This document shows positions 17,693-25,156 of a stretch of DNA of 38,388 nucleotides, piece after piece. Position 1 is the stretch's first letter. Each line of letters begins with the position of its first letter. A program made the position numbers and the translations under genes. The notes under the pieces were generated by a model. That model was given only the letters and a program-made list of their open reading frames with translations, was not told the origin of the DNA and did not search any database. The stretch lies in NCBI GenBank assembly GCA_938041625.1, contig CALISK010000184.1:1-38388 (forward strand). The letters run 5' to 3'. This DNA is from an uncultured Tenacibaculum sp. (GTDB lineage Bacteria; Bacteroidota; Bacteroidia; Flavobacteriales; Flavobacteriaceae).

Positions 17693-19087
17693 ATGGCTAC
17701 AACTCAAATTACTAATGGAATTCCTGAACTTATATTAGCACAAAAAAGTTTTTTCGCTACACAACAAACTAAAGATGTTTCTTTTAGAAAAAAAAGCTTA
17801 CAAAAACTTCAGAAAGAAATCATTAGAAGAGAGAAAGACATTTTAAAAGCTTTACATAATGATTTTAAAAAGCCAGAATATGAAGGAGTAATGACAGAGA
17901 CCTCTATTGTACTTTCTGAACTAAAGATGATGATAAAAAACATTCATTCTTGGTCTAAACCAAAAAGAGTGTTACCTGCTTTATTAAACTTTCCTTCCTC
18001 TGCAAAAATTCATAAAGAACCATATGGTACTACTTTAATTATTGCTCCATGGAATTACCCTTATCAGTTAGCATTTTCTCCATTAGTGGGTGCTATTGCT
18101 GCTGGTAATACTGTTATTTTAAAACCTTCAGAACTTACACCACATACAAGTGCTATTTGTAAAGAAATTATAGAAGCTGTATTTAACAAAGAACATGTTG
18201 CTGTTATAGAAGGTGGAATTCCTGAAACTCAAGAATTATTAGCACAGCGTTGGGATTATATTTTCTTCACAGGAAGTGTTCCTGTTGGTAAAATTATTGC
18301 CAAAGCTGCTGCAGAACATATTACCCCTGTCACTTTAGAATTAGGAGGTAAAAGCCCTTGTATTGTTGATGAAACTGCCAATATAAAACTTGCTGCTAAA
18401 CGAATTGTTTGGGGTAAATTTTTAAATGGTGGACAAACTTGTATTGCTCCAGATTATTTATTAATTCATAAAAAAGTGAAAGACTCCTTTGTTTCCCATT
18501 TAAAAAAAGAAATTGAAAATGCTTATGGTACTAACCCTGAACAATCTGAAGACTTCTCTAGAATTGTTAATACTCGAAATTTTGATCGATTAAATGGAAT
18601 GATAGAAAATGAATCTGTTTTAATTGGTGGAAAAACCAATAGAGATAATCGTTATATTCCTCCTACATTAATTGATGAACCTAGTTTAGGCAGTGAAGCT
18701 ATGAAAGGTGAAATTTTTGGGCCAATTCTTCCTGTAATTTCTTATGATTCTGAGGATCGTATTGATCAAATTTTATCTAATTACGACAAACCTTTAGCTT
18801 TTTACGTATTCACAAAGCGTACTTCTTTTGCTAAAAATCTAATTAAAAAATATTCTTTTGGTGGTGGAACTGTAAATGACACTACAGTACATTTTGCTAA
18901 TCATAGACTTCCTTTTGGAGGCGTAGGTGAAAGTGGTATTGGTAGTTATCATGGTAAAAATACATTTGATGTTTTTTCTCATAAAAAAGGAGTAGTTACT
19001 AGAGGTAATTGGCTAGATATACCTACAAGATATGCTCCTTACAAAGGAAAATTAAAACAATTAAAAACTTTAATGAAATTAGGATAA
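17693..19087 (+). CDS. Aldehyde dehydrogenase family protein
   Basis: NAD(P)-dependent oxidation of an aldehyde to its acid. Asn121 in IIAPWNYP, Glu216 in TLELGGKSP and the catalytic Cys250 in GGQTCIAPDYLL are all in place, and the late motif PFGGVGESGIGSYHGK is typical of the class 3 (fatty aldehyde) branch. The 464-residue length and the form of these motifs also suit class 3. Lying 3 bases after the AlkB-type gene, its likely substrate is a fatty aldehyde derived from the AlkB product; an alcohol dehydrogenase for the step between is not in the window. This substrate is inference from context. Confidence 0.93.
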   Translation: MATTQITNGIPELILAQKSFFATQQTKDVSFRKKSLQKLQKEIIRREKDILKALHNDFKKPEYEGVMTETSIVLSELKMMIKNIHSWSKPKRVLPALLNFPSSAKIHKEPYGTTLIIAPWNYPYQLAFSPLVGAIAAGNTVILKPSELTPHTSAICKEIIEAVFNKEHVAVIEGGIPETQELLAQRWDYIFFTGSVPVGKIIAKAAAEHITPVTLELGGKSPCIVDETANIKLAAKRIVWGKFLNGGQTCIAPDYLLIHKKVKDSFVSHLKKEIENAYGTNPEQSEDFSRIVNTRNFDRLNGMIENESVLIGGKTNRDNRYIPPTLIDEPSLGSEAMKGEIFGPILPVISYDSEDRIDQILSNYDKPLAFYVFTKRTSFAKNLIKKYSFGGGTVNDTTVHFANHRLPFGGVGESGIGSYHGKNTFDVFSHKKGVVTRGNWLDIPTRYAPYKGKLKQLKTLMKLG

Positions 19088-19094
19088 CATAATT

Positions 19095-19826
19095 ATGTCT
19101 CAAAAAACAGTTAGCGAAGCTATTAATTATAGACGTTCAGTAAGAGTTTACGATGCCGAACAAAAAATTGATTCTTCTGTAGTAAAAAAATGTATTGAAC
19201 AAGCCGTTTTAGCTCCGAACAGTAGTAATATGCAACTTTGGGAATTTTATCATGTAACTTCAAAAGATACTATTAATAAAATTGCACCACTTTGTTTTAA
19301 TCAAAATGCTGCTAAAACAGCACAACAATTAGTTGTGATTACAGCTAGAAAAGATTTATGGAAGAAAAGAGCTAAAGCCAATTTAGATCATTTGAACATT
19401 CTTTTCCCTCCAAAACCTGTAGCAGAACAAAGTAGTAGAGAAAAATTTGCCAAAAGCTATTATAAAAAATTAATTCCGTTTACTTATTCTGACTTCTTTG
19501 GTATTTTTGGAATGATTAAGTATTTAATCATTTTAATTACTGGAATATTCAAGCCTATGTATAGAGAAGTTAGAAGTAAAGACATGCGAGTAGTTGCCCA
19601 TAAAAGTGCTGCTTTGGCTGCACAAAACTTTATGTTAAGTATGGCTGCAGAAGGATATGATACTTGCCCTATGGAAGGTTCTGATACTTGGAGAGTAAAA
19701 CGTGTTTTAGGTTTACCTATTAGCGCCGAAATAAATATGATTATTTCTTGTGGAATTAGAAAACCAGAAGGTGTATATGGAAAGCGCTTTAGAATTCCTT
19801 TTGAAGAAGTTTACAAAGAAATATAA
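19095..19826 (+). CDS. Nitroreductase family protein
   Basis: Predicted FMN-dependent oxidoreductase. The N-terminal region AINYRRSVRVYDAEQKID is the FMN phosphate-contacting start of the family, followed by APNSSNMQLWEF, also typical. The C-terminal part has AAQNFMLSMAAEGYDTCPMEG, the usual flavin/substrate pocket helix. At 243 residues it is longer than most of the family; the extra region at about 95-150 includes a hydrophobic stretch (GIFGMIKYLIILITGIF), so the protein may touch the membrane. It lies 8 bases after the aldehyde dehydrogenase gene and is probably cotranscribed. A role passing electrons to the AlkB enzyme is possible but not shown by the sequence. Confidence 0.85.
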   Translation: MSQKTVSEAINYRRSVRVYDAEQKIDSSVVKKCIEQAVLAPNSSNMQLWEFYHVTSKDTINKIAPLCFNQNAAKTAQQLVVITARKDLWKKRAKANLDHLNILFPPKPVAEQSSREKFAKSYYKKLIPFTYSDFFGIFGMIKYLIILITGIFKPMYREVRSKDMRVVAHKSAALAAQNFMLSMAAEGYDTCPMEGSDTWRVKRVLGLPISAEINMIISCGIRKPEGVYGKRFRIPFEEVYKEI

Positions 19827-19875
19827 AATTTATTTAATAATCATAGTATTCTAAAAACCAAGACATACAATTAAA

Positions 19876-20439
19876 ATGCCACATCCTCTTCGTCAACATA
19901 TTGAAAAAATCATCAATCTTACTGATGAAGAGTTTGATTTTGTTTTAAGTCATTTTGAGCAAATAAAAAAACGTAAGCATCAACATATTCTTCAAAAAGA
20001 CGAAATCGCAAATAAAGAGTATTGGATTATTAGTGGTTGTTTAAAGAGTAGTTTTTTTGATAATGATGGGAAAGAGCATATTTTACAATTTGGTATGGAA
20101 AATTGGTGGATTACTGATTATGATTCTTTTATAAATCAATCAAAATCTAAAATTTATATTGATTGTATAGAAGATAGTGAGTTACTTTACATTACTTATG
20201 AAAACAGAGAAAAACTTACTTCTAAAATGCATAAAATGGAACGATTTTGGGCAAAAAAAAGTAAGTATGGAAGAATCGCTTTACAAAATAGAATTCTTTC
20301 TTTATTAAAAAATTCATCAAAAGAACGGTACGAGTTACTTCTTGAACAATATCCAAAACTTTTTCAAAGAGTTCCTAAAAAATTAATCGCTGCTTATCTT
20401 GGTGTTTCTAGAGAAACCTTAAGCAGATTAAATTCGTAA
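19876..20439 (+). CDS. Crp/Fnr family transcriptional regulator
   Basis: One-domain-plus-HTH regulator of 187 residues. The N-terminal two thirds have the cyclic-nucleotide-binding jelly-roll pattern (KHQHILQKDEIANKEYWIISG and the following KEHILQFGMENWWITD), and the C-terminus is a winged helix with recognition segment GVSRETLSRL. The ExxSR arrangement there is what FNR-type proteins use to read TTGA half-sites. No N-terminal cysteine cluster for an iron-sulfur centre is present, so it is not an oxygen-sensing FNR of the classical kind; the ligand is unknown. It lies 49 bases after the nitroreductase gene and just before a palindromic site at 20456-20473 in front of doxX, the obvious candidate target. 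Confidence 0.9.
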   Translation: MPHPLRQHIEKIINLTDEEFDFVLSHFEQIKKRKHQHILQKDEIANKEYWIISGCLKSSFFDNDGKEHILQFGMENWWITDYDSFINQSKSKIYIDCIEDSELLYITYENREKLTSKMHKMERFWAKKSKYGRIALQNRILSLLKNSSKERYELLLEQYPKLFQRVPKKLIAAYLGVSRETLSRLNS

Positions 20440-20455
20440 TTAAAATCTTTTTTAC

Positions 20456-20492
20456 TTGTGACATTTATCACAAATTTATTGTGACAATTGTC
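20456..20492 (+). promoter_or_regulatory. CRP-like operator upstream of doxX
   Basis: A perfect palindrome TTGTGA-N6-TCACAA lies at 20456-20473, equal to the core of the classical CRP consensus. A second TTGTGA half-site begins at 20479 and runs into the 10-base palindrome GACAATTGTC (20483-20492). If the near-consensus GAATTTTG at 20517-20524 is the -7 box, the two sites centre near -64 and -41, positions used for activation. The Crp/Fnr gene just upstream may be the binder. Confidence 0.6.
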
Positions 20493-20554
20493 CTATTATC
20501 TATTTTCTAATTTCCTGAATTTTGCGTCATCATTATTTTAAAATTAAATAAACT

Positions 20555-20971
20555 ATGACGCTTTTAAACAAAATTCAAAACAAAGAAATCGGATTATTAA
20601 TCCATCGAGTTAGTATAAGTATACTCATCTTATTTCATGGTGTTTCTAATATGCTTTCCAACTACTCTTTTATTAAAACTGTATTAAATAACATAGGTTT
20701 ACCAAAAAGTATCGCTTACGGTGTATTTATTGGTGAAATAATCGCTCCTATTTTAATTATAGTAGGCTATAAAACAAGATTAGCTAGTTTAATACTCGCT
20801 TTTAATATGTTAATCGCAATTTTAGTTGCACACTCATCTGATCTTTTTTCTTTAAATAAGTATGGTGGTTGGGCTATAGAACTACAAGGATTGTATTTAT
20901 TTGGTGCTATCTCTATTTTCTTCTTAGGAGCTGGAAAACATGTACTATCATCAAATTTAATTGAAGATTAA
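20555..20971 (+). CDS. DoxX family membrane protein
   Basis: Small polytopic inner membrane protein of 138 residues with about four hydrophobic segments. The first segment carries the DoxX-type pattern LLIHRVSISILILFHGVSNML, and GVFIGEIIAPILIIVGYKTRLASLIL in the middle is also typical. DoxX family members take part in quinone-linked or thiosulfate-related oxidation in some organisms and in oxidative stress systems in others; the role here cannot be read from sequence. It starts the set doxX, tautomerase-like and NTF2-like genes (gaps of 24 and 4 bases) behind a CRP-like operator. Confidence 0.87.
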   Translation: MTLLNKIQNKEIGLLIHRVSISILILFHGVSNMLSNYSFIKTVLNNIGLPKSIAYGVFIGEIIAPILIIVGYKTRLASLILAFNMLIAILVAHSSDLFSLNKYGGWAIELQGLYLFGAISIFFLGAGKHVLSSNLIED

Positions 20972-20995
20972 GATTTAAATAAAATTTATAAAATC

Positions 20996-21187
20996 ATGCC
21001 TTATATTAACATTCGAGTTACAGATGAAAATGTAACCAAAGACCAAAAAAGATTATTAATTGAAGGAGTTACACAATTAATGGTTACTGTTTTAAATAAA
21101 AAACCAAGAACAACTCATATTGTTATAGATGAAATACCTGTAGAAAACTGGGGAGTAAATGGACAACAATATCTAGGTAAAGAATAA
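20996..21187 (+). CDS. 4-oxalocrotonate tautomerase family protein
   Basis: A 63-residue protein of the tautomerase superfamily, in which the amino-terminal proline left after methionine removal is the catalytic base. The protein starts MPYINIRVTDENVTKDQK, so Pro2 is present, and the segment TQLMVTVLNKKPRTTHIVIDEI is the usual helix-strand of 4-OT. Subunits of this size assemble into hexamers in known members. The substrate is unknown; aromatic breakdown genes are absent nearby, so a general keto-enol tautomerase role is more likely than a catechol pathway. Confidence 0.88.
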   Translation: MPYINIRVTDENVTKDQKRLLIEGVTQLMVTVLNKKPRTTHIVIDEIPVENWGVNGQQYLGKE

Positions 21188-21191
21188 TACT

Positions 21192-21560
21192 ATGTATAAA
21201 GATGATGTTATAAAAATAGATCTTTTAATTAATAATTATTTTGAGGGGCTTTACTTTGGAAATCTAATTAAACTTAAATCTTGTTTTCATGAAAACTGTC
21301 ACCTTTACGGAGATATTAAAGATGCTGTTTATTTGAACAGTTTAAAAGAATATTTTGAAAAAGTAAAAAACAGACAAAGTCCAAAAGAATTAAATGAAGA
21401 TTTTAAAATGAAAATTTTAGGTATCGATATAATTGGTAAAATTGCTATGGCAAAATTACATGTACCCATGTTAGATTATAACTATTATGATTATTTATCT
21501 CTTTTCAAGATTAACAATAACTGGAAAATTGTAAATAAAATTTTTACACATGTAGAATAA
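21192..21560 (+). CDS. NTF2-fold (SnoaL / lumazine-binding-like) protein
   Basis: A 122-residue protein with the pattern of the NTF2-like superfamily. A helical start (INNYFEGLYFGNLIKLKSCF) precedes HENCHLYGDIKDA and a strand-rich second half ending LSLFKINNNWKIVNKIFTH, as in the putative lumazine-binding group. No signal peptide or membrane segment is seen. Proteins of this fold include small enzymes and binding proteins; no catalytic set can be named here. It starts 4 bases after the tautomerase-like gene and is the last gene of the group. Confidence 0.8.
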   Translation: MYKDDVIKIDLLINNYFEGLYFGNLIKLKSCFHENCHLYGDIKDAVYLNSLKEYFEKVKNRQSPKELNEDFKMKILGIDIIGKIAMAKLHVPMLDYNYYDYLSLFKINNNWKIVNKIFTHVE

Positions 21561-21585
21561 ACAAACTTTTTTTATCATCTATAAA

Positions 21586-21633
21586 AGTAATTTTGGGTAG
21601 ATTTAACTACTTTTTAATCTACTCAAAATTACT
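21586..21633 (+). terminator. Long intergenic hairpin (18-bp stem)
   Basis: Two 18-base arms at 21586-21603 and 21616-21633 pair fully in RNA, with one G-U pair, around a 12-base loop. It lies 25 bases after the NTF2-like gene. There is no T-run after the stem, so it is not a textbook intrinsic terminator, but its position suggests transcript end formation or stability. Confidence 0.55.
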
Positions 21634-21717
21634 ATCGTTATTAATTTGACTGTAAATTTAAAATAGATTTAAAATTCAACTATCATTACAACAAATTAGA
21701 AAAAGAGAAAATAATCA

Positions 21718-22632
21718 ATGACAAAAGCAGAAAGGTTTGAAGGATGTATATTAGGAGGAGCTATTGGAGATGCCTGGGGAAGTAGCTTTGAAAATCAGTT
21801 TAAGAAAGAAGATGACACATTTTATCTATTTGGAAACTCTTATGTAAAAACACCTACATGGGGAATTACAGATGATACTCAATTAACTATAGCTACCATT
21901 GAAGCAATGATTGAGAATGAAAAAATTAAACCTGAATTAATTGCTAATAAATTTCTTAAATACTACAATCAAAGAAGCTTAAAAGGCGTTGGTGCTAGTA
22001 CTTTAAAAGCTTTAAAAGAATTAAGTGTTGGCGGGCATTGGAGTCAAGTTGGGAGAAGAGGTGAATATGCTGCTGGTAATGGTGCCGCTATGAGAATAGC
22101 GCCAATTGCATTTAAAGAAAACATTACGTCTTCTGAAGTTAGAGATATTTGTATCATAAGTAATAATAATGACGAAGCTTATGTTGGCGCGAAAAGTGTG
22201 CTAATTGCAATAAGAGAAATTTTGAAAGGGAACTGGAATGGAGAATCAAATTTAATAGAACTAATCATTGAACAAATTCCTGATACTAGAGTAAGAGATC
22301 GCTTTATTGAAATAAAAAACATTGACAATCTTGATGAAATTGGACGAAAAGGGAATAATGGATATGTTGTAAATTCTATTCCTTTAGCTATTGCTGCTGT
22401 TAATAAAATAAATCAAATTGGAATCGAAGAAATGTATTCAAAATTAATTAAAATTGGAGGCGATACAGATACCAATTGTTCTATTGCTGGACAAATAGCT
22501 GGCACTTTAATTGGTAAAAAAGGAATTCCTAACAATTTACTCAATAAACTAAAAGAGTTAAATGAATATAATTGGATTAAAAAATCTATTAATGATTTAA
22601 TTAAAAAAGAAAATTGGCATAACTTTTCATAA
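21718..22632 (+). CDS. ADP-ribosylglycohydrolase family protein
   Basis: DraG-type hydrolase that removes ADP-ribose from proteins or other acceptors, using two Mg ions. The metal ligands are visible: GAIGDAWG at 14-21, TDDT at 51-54 and GGDTDTN at 247-253. NGAAMRIAPI at 121-130 is another conserved block. The 304 residues match the family. At about 147-152, where many family members have a histidine motif, this protein reads ISNNND. No ADP-ribosyltransferase or nitrogenase gene is in the window, so the substrate is unknown. It stands alone, behind the long hairpin at 21586, and converges on the penicillin acylase-like gene. Confidence 0.92.
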   Translation: MTKAERFEGCILGGAIGDAWGSSFENQFKKEDDTFYLFGNSYVKTPTWGITDDTQLTIATIEAMIENEKIKPELIANKFLKYYNQRSLKGVGASTLKALKELSVGGHWSQVGRRGEYAAGNGAAMRIAPIAFKENITSSEVRDICIISNNNDEAYVGAKSVLIAIREILKGNWNGESNLIELIIEQIPDTRVRDRFIEIKNIDNLDEIGRKGNNGYVVNSIPLAIAAVNKINQIGIEEMYSKLIKIGGDTDTNCSIAGQIAGTLIGKKGIPNNLLNKLKELNEYNWIKKSINDLIKKENWHNFS

Positions 22633-22662
22633 TTGAAAGACAATTTAAGTTGTCTTTCAATT
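22631..22662. terminator. Bidirectional terminator between convergent genes
   Basis: AATTGAAAGACAA and its exact inverse make a 13-bp stem with a 6-base loop, placed between two convergent stop codons (22632 and 22689). The stem arms begin and end with A/T so it can serve both strands. A T-run a little further on supports the plus-strand use. Confidence 0.75.
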
Positions 22663-22688
22663 TACAAATTACTTTTTTATATTTTGTC

Positions 22689-25085
22689 CTACTCTTCTTT
22701 TAACTCAGGTAAAAACACCAATTTATTTTCTGATTCTTCTATTTCCTTCTTATTTAATTTCATTTTAATAAAGCCTCCATTCAAATACCTTTTTGCTTGG
22801 TCTTTATAAAATTGACTAAATCGATTTCCACTTTGCCCAGTAGGAATAATTGCTAAACTATTTTCTACATCAGAAAAATCAATTACTCTTCGTGAAGATG
22901 GCCCTGCAGTTACATTATATACTCCTGTACTATCTAATTTAAAAATATGATTATTAATCACTTCATTACCTCCATTGGTTTTAAAAGGACCTACATTAAA
23001 AATAGTTCTTAATATTCCTCCTGCCATTCCTATAGGATGCCCATGTTCTACCGATAATACTTTTTCCCATTTCCATTTATTTACATCTTTTCCTAATTGA
23101 TTCTTTAAAAAGTTAATTGCCTTTGAAAATGATTTTTGAATAATCTCTTTTTTATCTTCTTTTACATTATCTGTAGTAACATCATCCCACCAAACAGATT
23201 GTTGTTTATTCATTTGAAAAGCAATCATTTTTTTATAAAAAGGAGTTCCGTCCATAAACTGTAAAAATCCTTTCTTTCCCATTTCATCAGAAAACGTGTT
23301 TTTTAAAAATTCATAAATGAATCGATTATAAATGGTGGGAGCTTTCGCTTCTTTTAAATAATCTCCATTCCATTTTACTAAAACATCGTAAGCTTCTTTT
23401 TCAAGATTACTCAATTTTTCAATTTCTAATTCTTTTGAAAAAACTTTAATAAAATCTACAACTACAGAAGATTTAGTATCATATAACATTTTTGCAACAT
23501 CCTGTTTTGTAAAATCTTTTTTCTCACCAATTAAATTCGTTATCCTCTTTGCTCTATCTTCTGGCAAATAATATCCAGGATATAGTTTACCTCTAACAGA
23601 ATCTGGTTGATTATTTGCTGAATACACGTATCCCCAATCCGAATTAATAGCTTGTGGGTTTTCTTCAAAATCATAAAAACAAATTTGCTCATCTTTTCCT
23701 GAAGCTCCATCTAAATATATTTTTGTATTTAAACTATCTCTATACTTATATAGTTTTGCTGCAGCAAACCAACCGATATTATCTTTAGCATCACCATACA
23801 TCACATTTAAACCTGGTGCACTAATTTTAGATACCCCTTTTTTAAATTCAGCTAAAGAATTTGCATGAGACATTTCGTAACCAACATCTAATAATTGATT
23901 CTGAGTTTTTGTATATATCCATTTCATTGCAATTGGTCGATCATCTTCAATTTGTTCAATAACATCATTCATTATAGGTCCATGCTTACTAACTCTAACC
24001 TTATAAACAGTATCTTTCTCTCCTTTTACTTTAATTCGTTTCTCTAAAACTTTATAAGACATAAAACCTTCAGGGGTTTTATACTCTAAATTATTTTTAG
24101 GATTATTTTGTTCTAAATAAAAATCTACATCATCATTTTCAAACATTGTTAATCCATAAGCATATTTTTTATTATGCCCTAAAAGAGGAAAAGGAGATAA
24201 ACCTAAATTAAAACCATACATTTCATAATCTGGTGTTTTTATATGATTCTGATACCAAACAGAAGGTTGTGAAAATGCAATATGAGGATCGTTTGCAAAA
24301 ATAACTTTCCCATTTTTAGTTCTATCAGCTCCAAGCACCCAAGCATTACTTCCTATAAAATTAGATACTGGAAGGTTGTTCATTATATGACTTATCTCTG
24401 AAGAAAATTGCGCTTTTATTTCTGGCTTTCTAGCATTTTTTATTATCGTAGTTTCTTTTGCTGAAACCCCTAATTCTTTAATATATTTTGTACCATATTT
24501 TTCTTTTATTTCATTTAATAAAGGATCTGTTTTATGTGCCGCAGCAAAACTAAATGCCATATAACCAAAAACATTATATACATCTTTTATTGTGTATTTT
24601 TCTTTTTCTAAACCTATTAAATAAAACTCTAAAGGAGCTGCTCCTTTTTCTATAAAACTATTTATTCCTTCTAAATATGCTTCTGTTAATTTATATGCCT
24701 GTGAGTTTTTATCTAAACCAGCTATTGTTTCTTTAGAAGCTTCTTCTATACCTAAACTTGAAAAGAATTTATCAGTTCTTATCATTTCTTTTCCAAAAAT
24801 CTCACTTAATCTTCCAGCAGAAATTCGTCTAATAACTTCCATTTGCCAAAGTCTATCTTGTGCATGAACATAACCAAAAACACGATATGCATCTTCTTGA
24901 TTATTTGCTTGTATATGTGGCACCCCATTTTCATCATAAAAAACAGTCACTTTTTCTTTTAAATTTGCTATTTCTAGCTCCCCATTATACTTTGGCTTTA
25001 ATTGACTACTAATGAACAAATAAGCAATTACAAATATAACTATAAGTACAATTAAAAATTTAAAAAGCTTTTTTAGCACTTTCAT
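22689..25085 (-). CDS. Penicillin acylase family protein (peptidase S45)
   Basis: N-terminal nucleophile hydrolase of the penicillin/acyl-homoserine lactone acylase family. The protein has a basic start and one hydrophobic segment (about 9-26), so it is exported or membrane-anchored. The small subunit shows YDENGVPHIQANNQEDAYRV and GYVHAQDRLWQME. Autocleavage is expected before Ser246 in GSNAWVLG, which becomes the catalytic N-terminal serine of the large subunit. DPHIAFSQPSVWYQ follows as usual. At 798 residues it is full length. The amide substrate is unknown: penicillin G, acyl-homoserine lactones and other N-acyl compounds are all used by members. It has its own promoter box at 25103-25110. 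Confidence 0.92.
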   Translation of the reverse strand: MKVLKKLFKFLIVLIVIFVIAYLFISSQLKPKYNGELEIANLKEKVTVFYDENGVPHIQANNQEDAYRVFGYVHAQDRLWQMEVIRRISAGRLSEIFGKEMIRTDKFFSSLGIEEASKETIAGLDKNSQAYKLTEAYLEGINSFIEKGAAPLEFYLIGLEKEKYTIKDVYNVFGYMAFSFAAAHKTDPLLNEIKEKYGTKYIKELGVSAKETTIIKNARKPEIKAQFSSEISHIMNNLPVSNFIGSNAWVLGADRTKNGKVIFANDPHIAFSQPSVWYQNHIKTPDYEMYGFNLGLSPFPLLGHNKKYAYGLTMFENDDVDFYLEQNNPKNNLEYKTPEGFMSYKVLEKRIKVKGEKDTVYKVRVSKHGPIMNDVIEQIEDDRPIAMKWIYTKTQNQLLDVGYEMSHANSLAEFKKGVSKISAPGLNVMYGDAKDNIGWFAAAKLYKYRDSLNTKIYLDGASGKDEQICFYDFEENPQAINSDWGYVYSANNQPDSVRGKLYPGYYLPEDRAKRITNLIGEKKDFTKQDVAKMLYDTKSSVVVDFIKVFSKELEIEKLSNLEKEAYDVLVKWNGDYLKEAKAPTIYNRFIYEFLKNTFSDEMGKKGFLQFMDGTPFYKKMIAFQMNKQQSVWWDDVTTDNVKEDKKEIIQKSFSKAINFLKNQLGKDVNKWKWEKVLSVEHGHPIGMAGGILRTIFNVGPFKTNGGNEVINNHIFKLDSTGVYNVTAGPSSRRVIDFSDVENSLAIIPTGQSGNRFSQFYKDQAKRYLNGGFIKMKLNKKEIEESENKLVFLPELKEE

Positions 25086-25102
25086 TAGATAGGATATTTT
25101 CT

Positions 25103-25110
25103 CAAATATA
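25103..25110 (-). promoter_or_regulatory. Probable -7 box of the penicillin acylase-like gene
   Basis: Minus strand TATATTTG fits TAnnTTTG exactly, 17 bases before the ATG at 25085. With the box at 25126-25133 on the other strand it makes a compact divergent promoter. Confidence 0.6.
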
Positions 25111-25125
25111 ACAGTTTTAAATTTG

Positions 25126-25133
25126 TATTTTTG
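25126..25133 (+). promoter_or_regulatory. Probable -7 box of the DegT aminotransferase operon
   Basis: Plus strand TATTTTTG fits TAnnTTTG exactly, 23 bases before the ATG at 25157. No clear -33 TTTG is seen. Confidence 0.6.
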
Positions 25134-25156
25134 ATGTTCTATAAATTCCGTTTTAC

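Noticed and set aside
19876-20439. True oxygen-sensing FNR
   Set aside because: There is no N-terminal cysteine cluster for a 4Fe-4S centre, so only general Crp/Fnr membership is supported.
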